This document shows positions 10,401-21,118 of a DNA stretch of 63,765 nt, piece by piece. Each line of letters opens with the position of its first letter. Positions within the stretch are counted from its first letter, which is position 1. Origin of the DNA: Nannochloropsis salina CCMP1776 (Eukaryota > Sar > Eustigmatophyceae > Eustigmatales > Monodopsidaceae); assembly GCA_004565275.1 (NCBI GenBank), contig SDOX01000069.1, forward strand, positions 14,792 to 78,556. Reading direction: 5' to 3'. The notes beneath the pieces are model-generated. The model saw nothing but the letters and a program-made list of their open reading frames with translations. It ran no database searches and had not been told where the DNA came from. A program made the position numbers and the translations under genes.

Positions 10401-12998
10401 TCACTTGTAAGGCCCATAGGTGAGGCCTTGTCGCTCCATCTCGCGGGCAGAATAGGGTAAGCGGGGCTGCGGCTGATAGAAAAAGCGGGTTGGATAGCAT
10501 AAGGGCCCTTCGTACTTGTCGGGCACGTAGAAGGTGTAGGGTTTCCCGTAGTAATCGCGGACCCGCACAGCCGGTATCCGGGGCGGCCGCTGCTGAGGAG
10601 GGCTTGTGGATTTCTTTCGAGCACTCTTGCGTTGACTACGCTTGCTTCCAATGCTCCCATGGCTTTGGTTACTTGTGCGGCTGCTTCCGCTCTTGTCGAG
10701 GCTCTTGCCGGACGTTCCTGACTGCGGTGTGGCCTCCTTGGTGGGCCGTTCCTCTTCGCTGTGAGTGTTCAGGTCCACAGGACTCTTGACCTGCTGCTCA
10801 TTATCGGAGGGGCGCCCCCTTGGAAGGGAAGAGGGTGGTGGGATGGCCTCGGGATGCACGCTGGCACCGGCAGCCTCTGTCTCGTGTTGGGTGGGGGGTG
10901 TAGGACCAGCTGGCAAAGCCAGAGCTGGGTCGTCTGTAGGTGCCTTCTGGCCTTGGAGCGCGGGCTTAAGGGAGGGCACCGCTTGGGGGGGAGAGGAGGG
11001 AAGGGTCTCCGCGAAACTTGGCGTTGCATGCGGGTAGTGCGGTTGCTGCGGGTATGGATGCTGGTGGTAGTATGGGAGGGGCAGGGGGGGGGAGACGGGA
11101 GGAGTGAAAGGATGGTGAGGCGGCTGCAGCATAGGAGGCGATCCAGGGGGCGTGTAGTGATAAAAGTCCTGTGGATACATCGCATGTTGCTGCTCGAAAG
11201 CCATGGGGGGCGTGTGAGGAGGAGTGAAAGGATGGTGAGGCGGCTGCAGCATAGAAGGCGATCCAGAGGGCGTGTAGTGATAAAACTCCTGTGGATACAT
11301 CGCATGTTGCTGCTCGAAATTGAATGCCATGGGGGGCGTATGAGGAGGAGTGAAAGGATGGTGAGGCGGCTGCAGCAGAGGAGGTGATTCAGGGGGTGCG
11401 TATTGCGGATAGGATTCCGGCGAGGGCTGCCGCTCGTATGGCGCTGGTGTCTGCGTATGGTAGTATGGGACAGGCTGGGACTGCGACTGCGGCAGGTCGT
11501 CGGGGTAGGTGTAATAGACAGCGCCGTCTCGGTACTCGGACAGGATCGGGGCCGACGGGGGCATGCAAGTGTCCACTTCCTGTGCCTCTTCGGTGGCCCC
11601 AGCGCCCTCCGATGGGCCCATGGCCTCTCCGTGGCTTTCCTTCTCCGCTCCCTCTTGCGCCTTACCCGCCATATCGGCGTTTTCTGCAAGTGCACCGTCC
11701 ACAGGGATATCATCGTCCAGGGATTCCTTCTTCGCCGTGCCATGTGCCACGCCCTGTGTGTCGCCGATCTCCCCAGGCTCTCCTTCCACGGGAATGCGAC
11801 CCTCTTCGGGCTTGGGCGTCACTGCACCTGTCATGTTGGAGCCCTCAGTGTCGATGGAAGCAGGGAATTCAAGGGACTCATCCCCCAGGATGTTTTGATC
11901 AGCTTGGAGCGGCGTTGTGGAAGAAGGGGGCTGGGGATGGCATGCTGGCGCGGGCGGGGACTTGAAGTCCACAGGCGGGGGGGAAGGGTTCAAGAAGTGA
12001 ACCGGAGGAGCGGGTGAAAAGGCCAATGTGCCGTATCCACCCGTCACAGGAGGAGGAGGTGGAGAATGATAAGGCGGTGGCAGAGGGTCAGGCTCGACAC
12101 TCACCGGGTACGGGAGGTACGTCACACTGGTGCCCTCCGCGGCGCCTTCAAAGCCGTAGCCACCCGCCAATGAAGCCTCACCAAGGCTGTGAGGAGAGCC
12201 GTGGCCAGGATGATGGACCCGCCGGCCGTCCAGAGCGGCGCGCGGATGTCGTGGGTGGGGCACACGGGGCCCGTGCTTGCGCTGCCCAGCCAGGGATCCG
12301 CCGGGCTTCGAGCCAGTCTGAGGTCGGTACTGACGACGTATGTGTGGGTGGCCCTGTCGAGGAGGGTAGCTTTGGTGGGAGGGCGGTGGATAGGTGTGGC
12401 TGCGCACGTGATGTTGCGGGTGCCCTCGAGACAGGTCAGGGTAAGGCTTGTGGAATGTGAGGTCTTGGGAGAAGTGCTGCTGGAATTGATGCGGCTGTTG
12501 CTGCATGTGGTAATGACTCTCTCGTCCTTGCTGTTCCTGGTTCCAATAGTGTTGATGCTGATGGTGTCCCTGTGGCTCCCGATAATTGAATTGCGATATA
12601 TGCTGTTGGTAAGCGGAGGACTCCGGCCATAGAGAGGGACGCCCTAATGCTTGCAGCGGGTAAAAAGAGCCATGCCTCGTGGGCGATCGCGCCAAAAAAT
12701 GCTTGGAGGGCTGAGGCGGCTGCAGCAGATGGTGCTGGTTGAGTGGCTCGATAAGGACCTGGACAGAAGCCAAGGCGGCTTCAGTAGGAGAGTCTTTAGG
12801 GCTGGTGGTGGAGGATACTCCGGGCAAAGAGGAGGGCTGCGGCTCAGAGCAATGCTTTTGGACCGCCAAAAGGGATCGTCTCAAAAGCGCCTGCTCGCGT
12901 GCCAGATTTTTCTGCTCCAGGATGGAAGGGTCTAGCTCTTGGCGGCGGAGCGCTGCCAGGCGTCGTCGTGCAGCCCCTGACAAGCGTTTGCGTGACAT
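10401..12998 (-). CDS. Proline/glutamine-rich tandem-repeat protein (865 aa, single exon)
   Basis: One uninterrupted frame from ATG at 12998 to the stop at 10401. Residues 1-50 are basic and helical (MSRKRLSGAARRRLAALRRQ), possibly a nuclear signal or coiled coil. The centre is very rich in Pro, Gln, His and Tyr. Between about 11098 and 11400 the DNA is tandemly repeated with periods of 120 and 126 bp, giving units around HHPFTPPHTPPMAF, EQQHAMYPQ and FYHYTP. The last 60 residues look folded (VRVRDYYGKPYTFYVPDKYE) and end in LTYGPYK. The family is not recognised. The low-complexity sequence suggests a scaffold or RNA-binding condensate protein, which is inference only. Confidence 0.75.
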   Translation of the reverse strand: MSRKRLSGAARRRLAALRRQELDPSILEQKNLAREQALLRRSLLAVQKHCSEPQPSSLPGVSSTTSPKDSPTEAALASVQVLIEPLNQHHLLQPPQPSKHFLARSPTRHGSFYPLQALGRPSLWPESSAYQQHISQFNYREPQGHHQHQHYWNQEQQGRESHYHMQQQPHQFQQHFSQDLTFHKPYPDLSRGHPQHHVRSHTYPPPSHQSYPPRQGHPHIRRQYRPQTGSKPGGSLAGQRKHGPRVPHPRHPRAALDGRRVHHPGHGSPHSLGEASLAGGYGFEGAAEGTSVTYLPYPVSVEPDPLPPPYHSPPPPPVTGGYGTLAFSPAPPVHFLNPSPPPVDFKSPPAPACHPQPPSSTTPLQADQNILGDESLEFPASIDTEGSNMTGAVTPKPEEGRIPVEGEPGEIGDTQGVAHGTAKKESLDDDIPVDGALAENADMAGKAQEGAEKESHGEAMGPSEGAGATEEAQEVDTCMPPSAPILSEYRDGAVYYTYPDDLPQSQSQPVPYYHTQTPAPYERQPSPESYPQYAPPESPPLLQPPHHPFTPPHTPPMAFNFEQQHAMYPQEFYHYTPSGSPSMLQPPHHPFTPPHTPPMAFEQQHAMYPQDFYHYTPPGSPPMLQPPHHPFTPPVSPPLPLPYYHQHPYPQQPHYPHATPSFAETLPSSPPQAVPSLKPALQGQKAPTDDPALALPAGPTPPTQHETEAAGASVHPEAIPPPSSLPRGRPSDNEQQVKSPVDLNTHSEEERPTKEATPQSGTSGKSLDKSGSSRTSNQSHGSIGSKRSQRKSARKKSTSPPQQRPPRIPAVRVRDYYGKPYTFYVPDKYEGPLCYPTRFFYQPQPRLPYSAREMERQGLTYGPYK
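11098..11400 (-). repeat. In-frame 120/126-bp tandem repeat
   Basis: Two full copies and a partial third of a coding repeat. The shared word GGAGTGAAAGGATGG recurs at 11101, 11221 and 11347. One copy has two extra codons (NF). Confidence 0.85.
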
Positions 12999-14532
12999 GG
13001 GAGCCGGTGTCGGTTGGGTGGAAAATTGGTTTGGCGTTGTTCTGTTTCAAGCAGATGAAGACGGAAAATAAGCATAAGGCGACGCAAAATAAACCCGCGA
13101 TATACAGGTGAGACGTAGTGTGTGCGTGAAAGCGCAAACAGTATTTAAGTGCAGGGGAATGGAGGGACATGTATTATTCTGGGACGTCAAAGCCAGTAGA
13201 GAACCCATGCGTCATTTTCCAACGTACGAGAGATGGAACATCTACCATATGTGAATATCTAATAAGCCTACCCTCGTCATCTTACCTCGATGAGGCCAAG
13301 TTTCATTTTTGACACGGAGACGCTTGAACCTCGTGACATACGTTTGCAACAACAATTGTGACATGGCAAAGGGCTTCAAAACGTCAGGCAGCAACGAATG
13401 GCGTACTGCGGGAGAGAAGTAGGGATGGGGCAAGGAACGGTAAAAGAACGGGCGAGAGAACGACAGGGTCTATAGCCCCTGGTAAGAGCTGTGGACCTGG
13501 TCCGAGGCCAGGCAGGGTGGCGGGTCTCCCGCATATTAGAATATTTGCGAGCCATAAACTACATATCTGATCTAGAATAAATCTCACACACCAAATGACG
13601 TGTGTTTATGTAGTTTGTTTCATTGCCGTCAATCGTGTTTAAGTAGCTCGATTGTTTCAAACAGTGAAACGTTCTTTCAAAGCTGGTGGATCGATTTCCC
13701 CCCTCCCAAGGACTACTTTGCAGGAAGTGCAAATAGGTTGGATATTTTGCTAAAAACTCATGCGTAGGTACTAGTACATTGATCGTTCAACTATTAAAAT
13801 TCGCTTTAAGAAAAGAAAAAGGCTCGCAAAAGCCTCCCCTAAGGGACAGTCACCTTTCCTTGAAGAAGAACCAGGCCTATCACAAACCTGTGTGCCTTGT
13901 GAGGCATGCGCTAGGAAGTGCAAAATATTTACAGAGCCCAGATAATGTACAGTCGTGCTATGATCATGGCAATTAATGCTTTGTTTCAAATCATATATCG
14001 GTATTTCGTCGCTTTAACGTGGTCTTTGAAGGAAATTAACACACGACCGTGCCCCTCGGCTCCAAAGGCCGCAAGATTCAAAGTTTTGAATTCAAGAGGG
14101 AAGAAAGTCGAAAGGAGAGGACGGATTTTCCCACATTGTGTCCAGGTGCCCGCGTGGCCATGGAAAATCATGTGGCACGGAAATTCAATTACAAACATGG
14201 CGTTTTTCTGGTATATTTACATTGTGAAGAATTCTGTTCGTGGTGTACCTTCTATTTCTCCTTCCCCCTTGGTTTGCTCCCTCTCGCGCCATGTTCCAGT
14301 TCCTGTTCCGCCGGGAGCAAAGCGTTTAGAACGGGTTACGACCTCCGACTCCTTCTCTCCTGAAGGTTTAACATTTTGAGGTAGTGCATGTTGCGTTAGC
14401 TGTTTTTACATTGTCGCCTGGTGACTAGTATGGATGGTATCGGCCAAAACTACTCGAAGGTTGACATCATTCCTTACCGGCCCTCGCTCTTGGCCCATGT
14501 GACAGTGTGCCGACCTATCGACTGAGCCCGAC
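12999..14532. other. Divergent intergenic region
   Basis: Lies between the start of the proline-rich gene (-) and the start of the CD36-like gene (+), so it should hold both promoters. No coding frame with family signal and no clear repeat was seen. Confidence 0.55.
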
Positions 14533-17500
14533 ATGGCATCGGGACATTCAGAAGCAGACGAGGCATGGCAAAAGCCAGAAGGATCACGACGACAGCAAGA
14601 CGAAATCCTTGCTCGAGCACTGACACTTCCTCCGGAGGATGACAGCCAAATGGGAGCTGACGATATGTCGAGCGGAGTAAGGGGTCACAGAGAAGACTCT
14701 ATTGCCAGCGACACATCCAGCTTAGACCCGAGCGACAGCGCGCGAGGCTATAGACATGCTTCCAGCAGCGATATTGAAGCTGCTATGAGTGAGAGACCCT
14801 CTACCATGTCCTATTCTTCCTCCATGACGTCATCGGCAGCGTACCCTCCGACCCCAATCTCCTATCCGGCTGCTGCCATGGCTGGAACTGCTCCGCTGCG
14901 GGACAGGTCTGAATCGCGTTTCTCAGCCACTACGACCCCTCCCCCTTCTCGAAGGGTCACGGTGTTGCGGTGGACCCGAAACATTGGCTTGCTGTTATTG
15001 GCGATCGGGTTGGTGGCGCTCGGTTCTGCGATCGTCAGCCACACCTACCTCCCTGAATGGCGCGATAAGAGGGCTTTGGAATCATTAGTAGTCGATTCAC
15101 CAGATCACCCCAACTATGCAGCATGGGTCAATCATGCTTCCCCCTCTTCAGCTGGCCGAGGACAAGGTGATTCGCCTACCTACCAGCGCTTCTATTTTTT
15201 CCATCTTGTGAATTCCAAAGGGTTTCTGCAGGGTAAGAAACCTTTCTATCTGGAGAAAGGGCCCTACACGTTTCGGCAGACTAAAAAGAAAGTGGACGTC
15301 AATTTTTCGGAGAAAGGGACGTTGGTGTCGTACGTGACACTCGTTCAAAACAAGTACAGCCCGGTAAGCTAGAGTGCCCCTCCTCTTCCCCTTTCTCCCT
15401 CCACTCCCGTGTCTTCCTTAACAACATTTGACCCTTGCCCGCCCGATCTAACAGGAACAATCTGGGAAGGACGTGGCCCTCTCGGACACCGTGACCATGC
15501 TGAATCTCGCCTACGCGACCGCCGTCGCTACGTTCGGGAGCGAGTCGAATCTCCTCCGTTACGGATCCCGGCGGGCCCTGATGGAAATTGAACGTGCATG
15601 GGAGTCGACTTTCCTCCCGACTCTAAAAGAACGGGCAGTGGCAGCCACCGCCGTCAAGACCTTGGCCTTGATCGATGAAGCGCTGACCAAATTGAACTAT
15701 CAGGAAGACGGGACGGCGATTCGATGGGGAGGGGGATGCGCAAGCGCGGGCATGGTGCAACAATGTGGCTTCGAAAAGGCGGCCTTCTTAATGGCAATGA
15801 TTGGAAAAGAGCGTAAGGAGGACGCAGAGCTGTATCATATGTGCCTTGACACAGGGCTGGGGTCGGAGCCGGGCCAGGTAGGGCGAGCGATGATTTGAAG
15901 GGGGGGCACGTCGGAGATACAGCTGGTGAAACCCCGAGCTCCCTGCCCAAGTGATCTGTTAGCGCCGGGAGCATTTCTAATTTGATTGACCTATTCCCTT
16001 ATGCCGGGTATTTCAAAAGAGAACTCACATTCATACGCTCTTCTTAACATGCTACTCGGGTTCGTTCCTCTCTCTCCCGCGTAACCCGCCCCCTACCCTC
16101 AGGCTATTCCCCTGGAAACCGTCAAGGCGCTCTGGGACACCTCCGACAGACTTTCCATTTTCAATGTGGAGACGGTCAACAGTACCGTGCGCTTTGGGAT
16201 CTCTTACTGGCTGAACGCAGATGCCAATATGCGAGACACTCTGTTAGCGCGATTCCGGTAAGGTATTGGAGGCCCAAAAAGGACGAGGGAGGGGACGAGA
16301 GCATGAAGACAAGAAGAAAGATACTGGGCATGAACGAAATAAAATGTGATGAAGGGACGGGGTGGGGATCGCATTTGAGAGACTCACAGTAACAAAGGAA
16401 GGAAGCTGCCCACGGTCCATGCACCCGACGCCCTTTTCCTCACAGTCGCGACCTTTCCTTGTCCCAATCCACAGCCTTAACACGTACCAATACACGATGC
16501 TGACGACATACCTGCGCAGAATTTATGACTCGCCGCTGCTGGAGACATTCATCATAAAGAATTTTCTCAGCGGGTTGCCCCCTGGGGAAGTCGGCCTGGC
16601 TACTGCCGAGATAGCGGACTGGTCCAGGTAGGGAGGGAGGAGAGGTGGACAGGCTTTGCTCTAGACAGCTGGAATGCTTTCCCCAACATCTATCATTGTC
16701 GGATGAGGGTCTATTCAACAATTGGTTGGAGTCATTGCGGGGAGTGAGACTATCACGATTGTACCCGGATGTGCGCATACTCATCCCTTTTTTAACCGTT
16801 TCTCGCACCCCGCAGCCTGACGTGGCGACAATGGGCCGTTGGCGACGTCCTCCAGACTTTCAGTGGGGCGGTACTGCCTGAATCGGTCCTCCCGGAGACA
16901 CCCCCTGAGCTATCCTTCTACATGGCTGCCGTCGGACAGCCCGTGTGGACCCCGGTCGGCATTGTCGTCGGTGAGAACGAGGTCCCTCCGCCCATCAGCC
17001 CCGCGCGGTGGTCCCTGAAGCAAACGAAATGCATGCGGGACTTGATCTTGCGCGAGACAGACGCGGACTTCTTCGCGGAAACCGTCCTGGGCTTGCCTCC
17101 CTCGCCCACTCAGACCTCTCGCAAGACCTTCCTGGACGTCGAGTCCGCCATGGCCCGGTCCCCTGAGGCGAGCAAGGCGGCGCTGGAGCAGTGCCTGGTG
17201 TCTCAGGGCGCCTGGTCGGTCATGCTGGGGTACTTTGACTACCTGGGCCGCACTTTCGCAGGGCCTCACCTTCGCGAGCACGTCGTCGAGGCTAACGGAG
17301 GTCTGATCGTCACTCGCTCTGTGCAGTCCTGGCTGGAAGGACGGCCAGAGCCCATCCTCAGCTCATCCTTGCCGCCGAACGACCCCCGAATTTGGTTTGG
17401 GATCATGACGGACGACGAGAAGATGGAGGCCCCTGGGAAGTGTGTGCAGGTCTCGGACATTGAAAACATGTACTCAGCTTGCAGCCCGGTCACCGCCCCC

Positions 17501-18574
17501 ACCGACCCCACCACCCTGCTGTACTACAAGAAAGTGGCCAACACGTACCACACCGGCAAGAAACACCCGGACCGTCTGGGGGCGATGGCGAAATACAAGG
17601 GCGACGAGGTCGCCTGGGGTATCTGGCCTCAGGGGAAAATTCCCATCCTGGGCGGGGCGGCAACAGGGCAAGGAAGCGTTGTGCAGTACGGCTACTCTGA
17701 GGGGGAGCAGTTCCCGCCCTTGAACCGCATTTTGCGCGCGACGGAGGCCTACGTGGGTCCTGGCCTGGTGGCGGGGCTGGAGAACACCTTCAACAGCCTC
17801 GCAGCGACCGAGAACGCCACCACAACCACAGCCATGGCCGCCATGGCGGAGGAAACGGTCGAGTCGCCCACAGACATGCTGGTGTTCATGTCGAACTTTG
17901 TCCTCCCCGTGCGGTTCCAATACCGTGGGCCCAGGGGACCGATCCAGGGGCTTACTGGCCTGCACCGCTTTGGCCTCTCCCCCTTAAACTTCTCCCCTCG
18001 GCGACGCGACGCAGCCCTTTATTCCATGGACGGACCCCAGGCACGCGAAGGTTTGTTGAACATGACGGATATCAAAGGGGCGCCGTTTTTCCTGAGCCCT
18101 CCCCACTACTTGGGCTGTCCGAAGCTGCAGTCCTTGGAATGCCTGAGCGCGGTCGCAACCATTCCCCAGGGGGAGTCAGAAGCCGCGGTCGGAAGCCATT
18201 TGGACATCGAACCGTACACGGGCAGGACCCTGTCTGCCTCCGTGAGCCTGCAGGTGTCCTCCTCCACCATGGGGGCTGCCCGCGCCTACGACGTTTTCCA
18301 CACGGAGACATACGCGGCCGAGGTGGTGCCCTTGCTCTGGATGACGCACCAGGCGGAGGTCGGGCCCGAGGATGCGGCGCTCTTCCAAGAGCTCGTGAAT
18401 GCGCCCTTGGACTTTGTGACCAAAGTGCAGAGGCTGACCCTGCTCGTGGGGATCCTAACGGCAGGCGTCGGGCTTTTCCTCGCGTTGCTCGGCTTCTTTT
18501 GTTTGTGTAGGAAGAGTGGAAGGGAGAGCAAGACAGAGAGCGACGCACGTCGGGCGAGAGGGCACTTCATTTGA
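14533..18574 (+). CDS. CD36/LIMP-2/SR-B family membrane receptor, very large (1106 aa)
   Basis: Five exons, 14533-15363, 15455-15877, 16103-16257, 16475-16627 and 16816-18574, join in phase to 1106 residues. Topology is that of CD36 proteins: a first membrane helix at about 150-170 (GLLLLAIGLVALGSAIV), a long lumenal or extracellular domain, and a second helix at about 1062-1086 (LVGILTAGVGLFLALLG) followed by a basic tail. The family core follows the first helix: YQRFYFFHLVN, then FLQGKKP, then EKGPYTFR. CD36 relatives bind or transfer lipids and sort lysosomal enzymes. Usual length is near 500, so this protein carries a 150-residue Ser-rich cytoplasmic N-terminus and several hundred extra residues in its ectodomain. 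The start is the first ATG in the exon. Family call is strong, ligand unknown. Confidence 0.88.
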
Positions 18575-18970
18575 GAATTTGGGGTGCAGGAAGCTGAATG
18601 AGGATGGGAGGTGGGAAGTGTGGCGACGGCGGTAAGACCTCACTCCCCCCCACGATGGGAGGAAGTAGCCTGACGCGCTTTTGTAGTGAGAGGCCAACCT
18701 TTTGAATGAGGGAGGGGGGCGTTCGAAACGCCCTGTATGTCGCCGCGGGGAATGTAAAGAAAAAAAGGGAGGCGTGTATGTGATCCATGTGTACGAGTCA
18801 AGGAGAGAATGGGGAGATGTTGTGGAAGTTGAGCTGACAAATGATGAAAGAATGAATCGAAAGCATATCAGAAGGACGCTCTTCAAGGTGGTAAAGGGTA
18901 CTTTCAGCCTATGCTGAACCTCCTTCCCGCGGCCTCCTCGTTCAGACACACGCCCTCCCCATGGTTGAAA
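18575..18970. other. Short convergent intergenic gap
   Basis: Contains the 3' ends of the CD36-like (+) and SRR1-like (-) genes. No gene or repeat seen. Confidence 0.6.
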
Positions 18971-20234
18971 TCATACTCCCCCCTTGCTGGAGGCTGTCCC
19001 GGCGCGGTACTCGGGGGGGCGCCGGTGCCAAAGGCTTCTCTTCGCCACGTCCTTTTCCTCACTTCCGCCTGCTTCTCCCACAGGTGGAGGTAGATTCACA
19101 AAGTCGACCACACGCATATCCACAAAAGCCGTCTTGACCACCCTGTCCTCCATCCCCCGCGCCTCTCCCTTCGGCCCTCCCTCCTCCTCCTCCCTCCCCA
19201 TCCCTGGCCAGCATCCCGTCGTGCCACCCGACCCTGTCCTCGTCCTCCAGGAGAGGGGCATCTCTCTGACCCAGGGCAGGAGGGGAAGCACGCAATCGGT
19301 AGGGTCCAGGTCCTCCTCCAGCGCCCACGCCCGCTCTTGGTAGCTCTTCAGACTATTCCCCACCACCACCACGTTCTTCAACGATTCCGGCGACCAATTT
19401 GCCCACAATAGATTGCTATACAGGCGACGGTGGCAGCATGGCATGAAGAAGAGAGTGGGGACTCGCGCGGGCCGTTTGCATTCCTCGTTGTGCGGGATAA
19501 CGCGCCAGCCAAGACGATTGAGAAGGTAGCTGTCTACATCGTCGAAGACCGGATCGAACATCTCAGCTTCCACCAAGGGCAGTGGAAGGGACTGAGCTTG
19601 GGATGTTGAGGAGGGAGAGATAGGGCAGACGCTGGAAGAGGTCGAGGGGGTGTGGGAGGGCAGCAGAGGGGTGCTTGGCCTAGGCGGGGAGAGACGGACA
19701 TTAAGCCGATCCTTGATCAGACAGACGCATGCTAGCTGCCACAATGCATGACTGTTCGTGCCCTGAATGCTACCTAGACCGTAGCAGACCAAGGAATGGA
19801 TCTCCCTGGTGTTGTTCCCTTCTCCATTATCGGCAACTTTTTTTGTGCTGCGAGTCAAGAGGGCGTTCTCAAGGTTAAGGAAAAAGGTCGTTGAAGCAAG
19901 GCAAGACTTCGCCGCTTCCACAGCTACCAGCAGGCGAGAGCCCTCTTCTGCTATATCTTCGGGTGAACTAAAAGCCCTGTCCCAGTCCCTTTCGAAAGAG
20001 TTAGGACATAGTTACGCACGTAAAACGGAGGTGAGACGACATGATGCACCAGGTGTAGGATAAAAACTGCATCGAACGCTGCAAGACACGGTAGGAAAAT
20101 TACATCACCATTTATTCTTCCCATGCTTACCTCAAATAGCGGGTCTGGTGGTGAAAGGTTGACGTGTCCGCTTGGCTGCCGTGAGAAAGTGGTCTCCCCC
20201 GTTCCCTGCCACCCTTCCCTTTTTTGCGAGACAT
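18971..20234 (-). CDS. SRR1: SRR1-like protein (373 aa)
   Basis: Two exons, 20131-20234 and 18971-19988, join in phase 2 to give 373 residues. The chosen ATG at 20234 gives the basic start MSRKKGKGGRERGRP. A further ATG at 20247 is in another frame. The SRR1 domain is clear: LVCYGLGSI at about 101-109, HALWQLACVCLI, FDPVFDDVDSYLLNRLGW, then PTLFFMPCCHRRLY, SNLLWANWS and NVVVVGNSL. SRR1 of Arabidopsis acts in red-light and clock signalling, and animal and fungal homologues affect heme and transcription-related processes. The biochemical activity is not settled. The C-terminal 100 residues are Gly/acidic-rich and may hide a last small intron. The gene is divergent from the methyltransferase gene 0.9 kb away. 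Confidence 0.85.
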
Positions 20235-21118
20235 GACGGTCGTCCATGACGCGCGTTCCCGGGCTTCCTCATCTTCGTCATCACTACCGATCATTTCATG
20301 CTTTATGTCGTGGTTGCGTGCTGGTAAATTGGTATACGCTGAAAGTACTGAACATTGTCGAGCAGGCCAACCTCCCCACTACTTCCTTCCTCCCATCAAA
20401 GGCATGAGCTACCCGCATGCTGAAAATATAAAGGACAGACCTGGGGGCTGTTGATGCATCTCGAAGCAAGCCATATGAAACGAGAGTTTAAGAGGGGTAA
20501 TGCTCGGAGTTTCCCCCATTGATCGTGCCTCTTTCCTTCACCTCCTGCAGAGATATCGACTTGACTCTCGGCGAGTACCTCTCATCGCTTAGCCTCTCCG
20601 TCCACGAGTTACTTAATTACACGGGCCCAAGCTCATGCTCCGCCCCGAGTGCAGCAGCGCAAGGAGTCTAAAAAGGCCCACTTCTATGGGTATTTGGTCC
20701 CTCACGCCGGTTTTTGGTATGCATCAGCTGAGGTCTCCAACACTCTCACACAACGATGGTGCTTTCACAATTTACAAGGGACAGACAACCGATTTTAAAT
20801 GATGCAACAAACGCGCCGGAGCTGACCGGTCATAGTTGGATGCCTGAGAATGGTGGTTTTCACAGGGGACAATGCAGATCAAGTGGGTGCTTGCACTCTA
20901 GTCAAAAGTCCTCGTGTCAAGTGAGCTGCTCCATGACAAACCCCAGTTTCTTACACTTAAGACCTCCATCGACATTGATCTGGTGAATTGTGACAGATTT
21001 TGTTGTGTTTAAAAAAAGATGATCAAAAAGATGACTGCCGAAACACAAGGTACTCTGCCGAGAATTTGATACAAATTGAATTGATACGAGGAAGGTGAGG
21101 GGCTCTTTGACCTTACAC
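20235..21118. other. Divergent promoter region
   Basis: Sits between the starts of the SRR1-like gene (-) and the LCMT/GNAT gene (+). No coding sequence recognised and no obvious TATA box or repeat. Confidence 0.55.
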
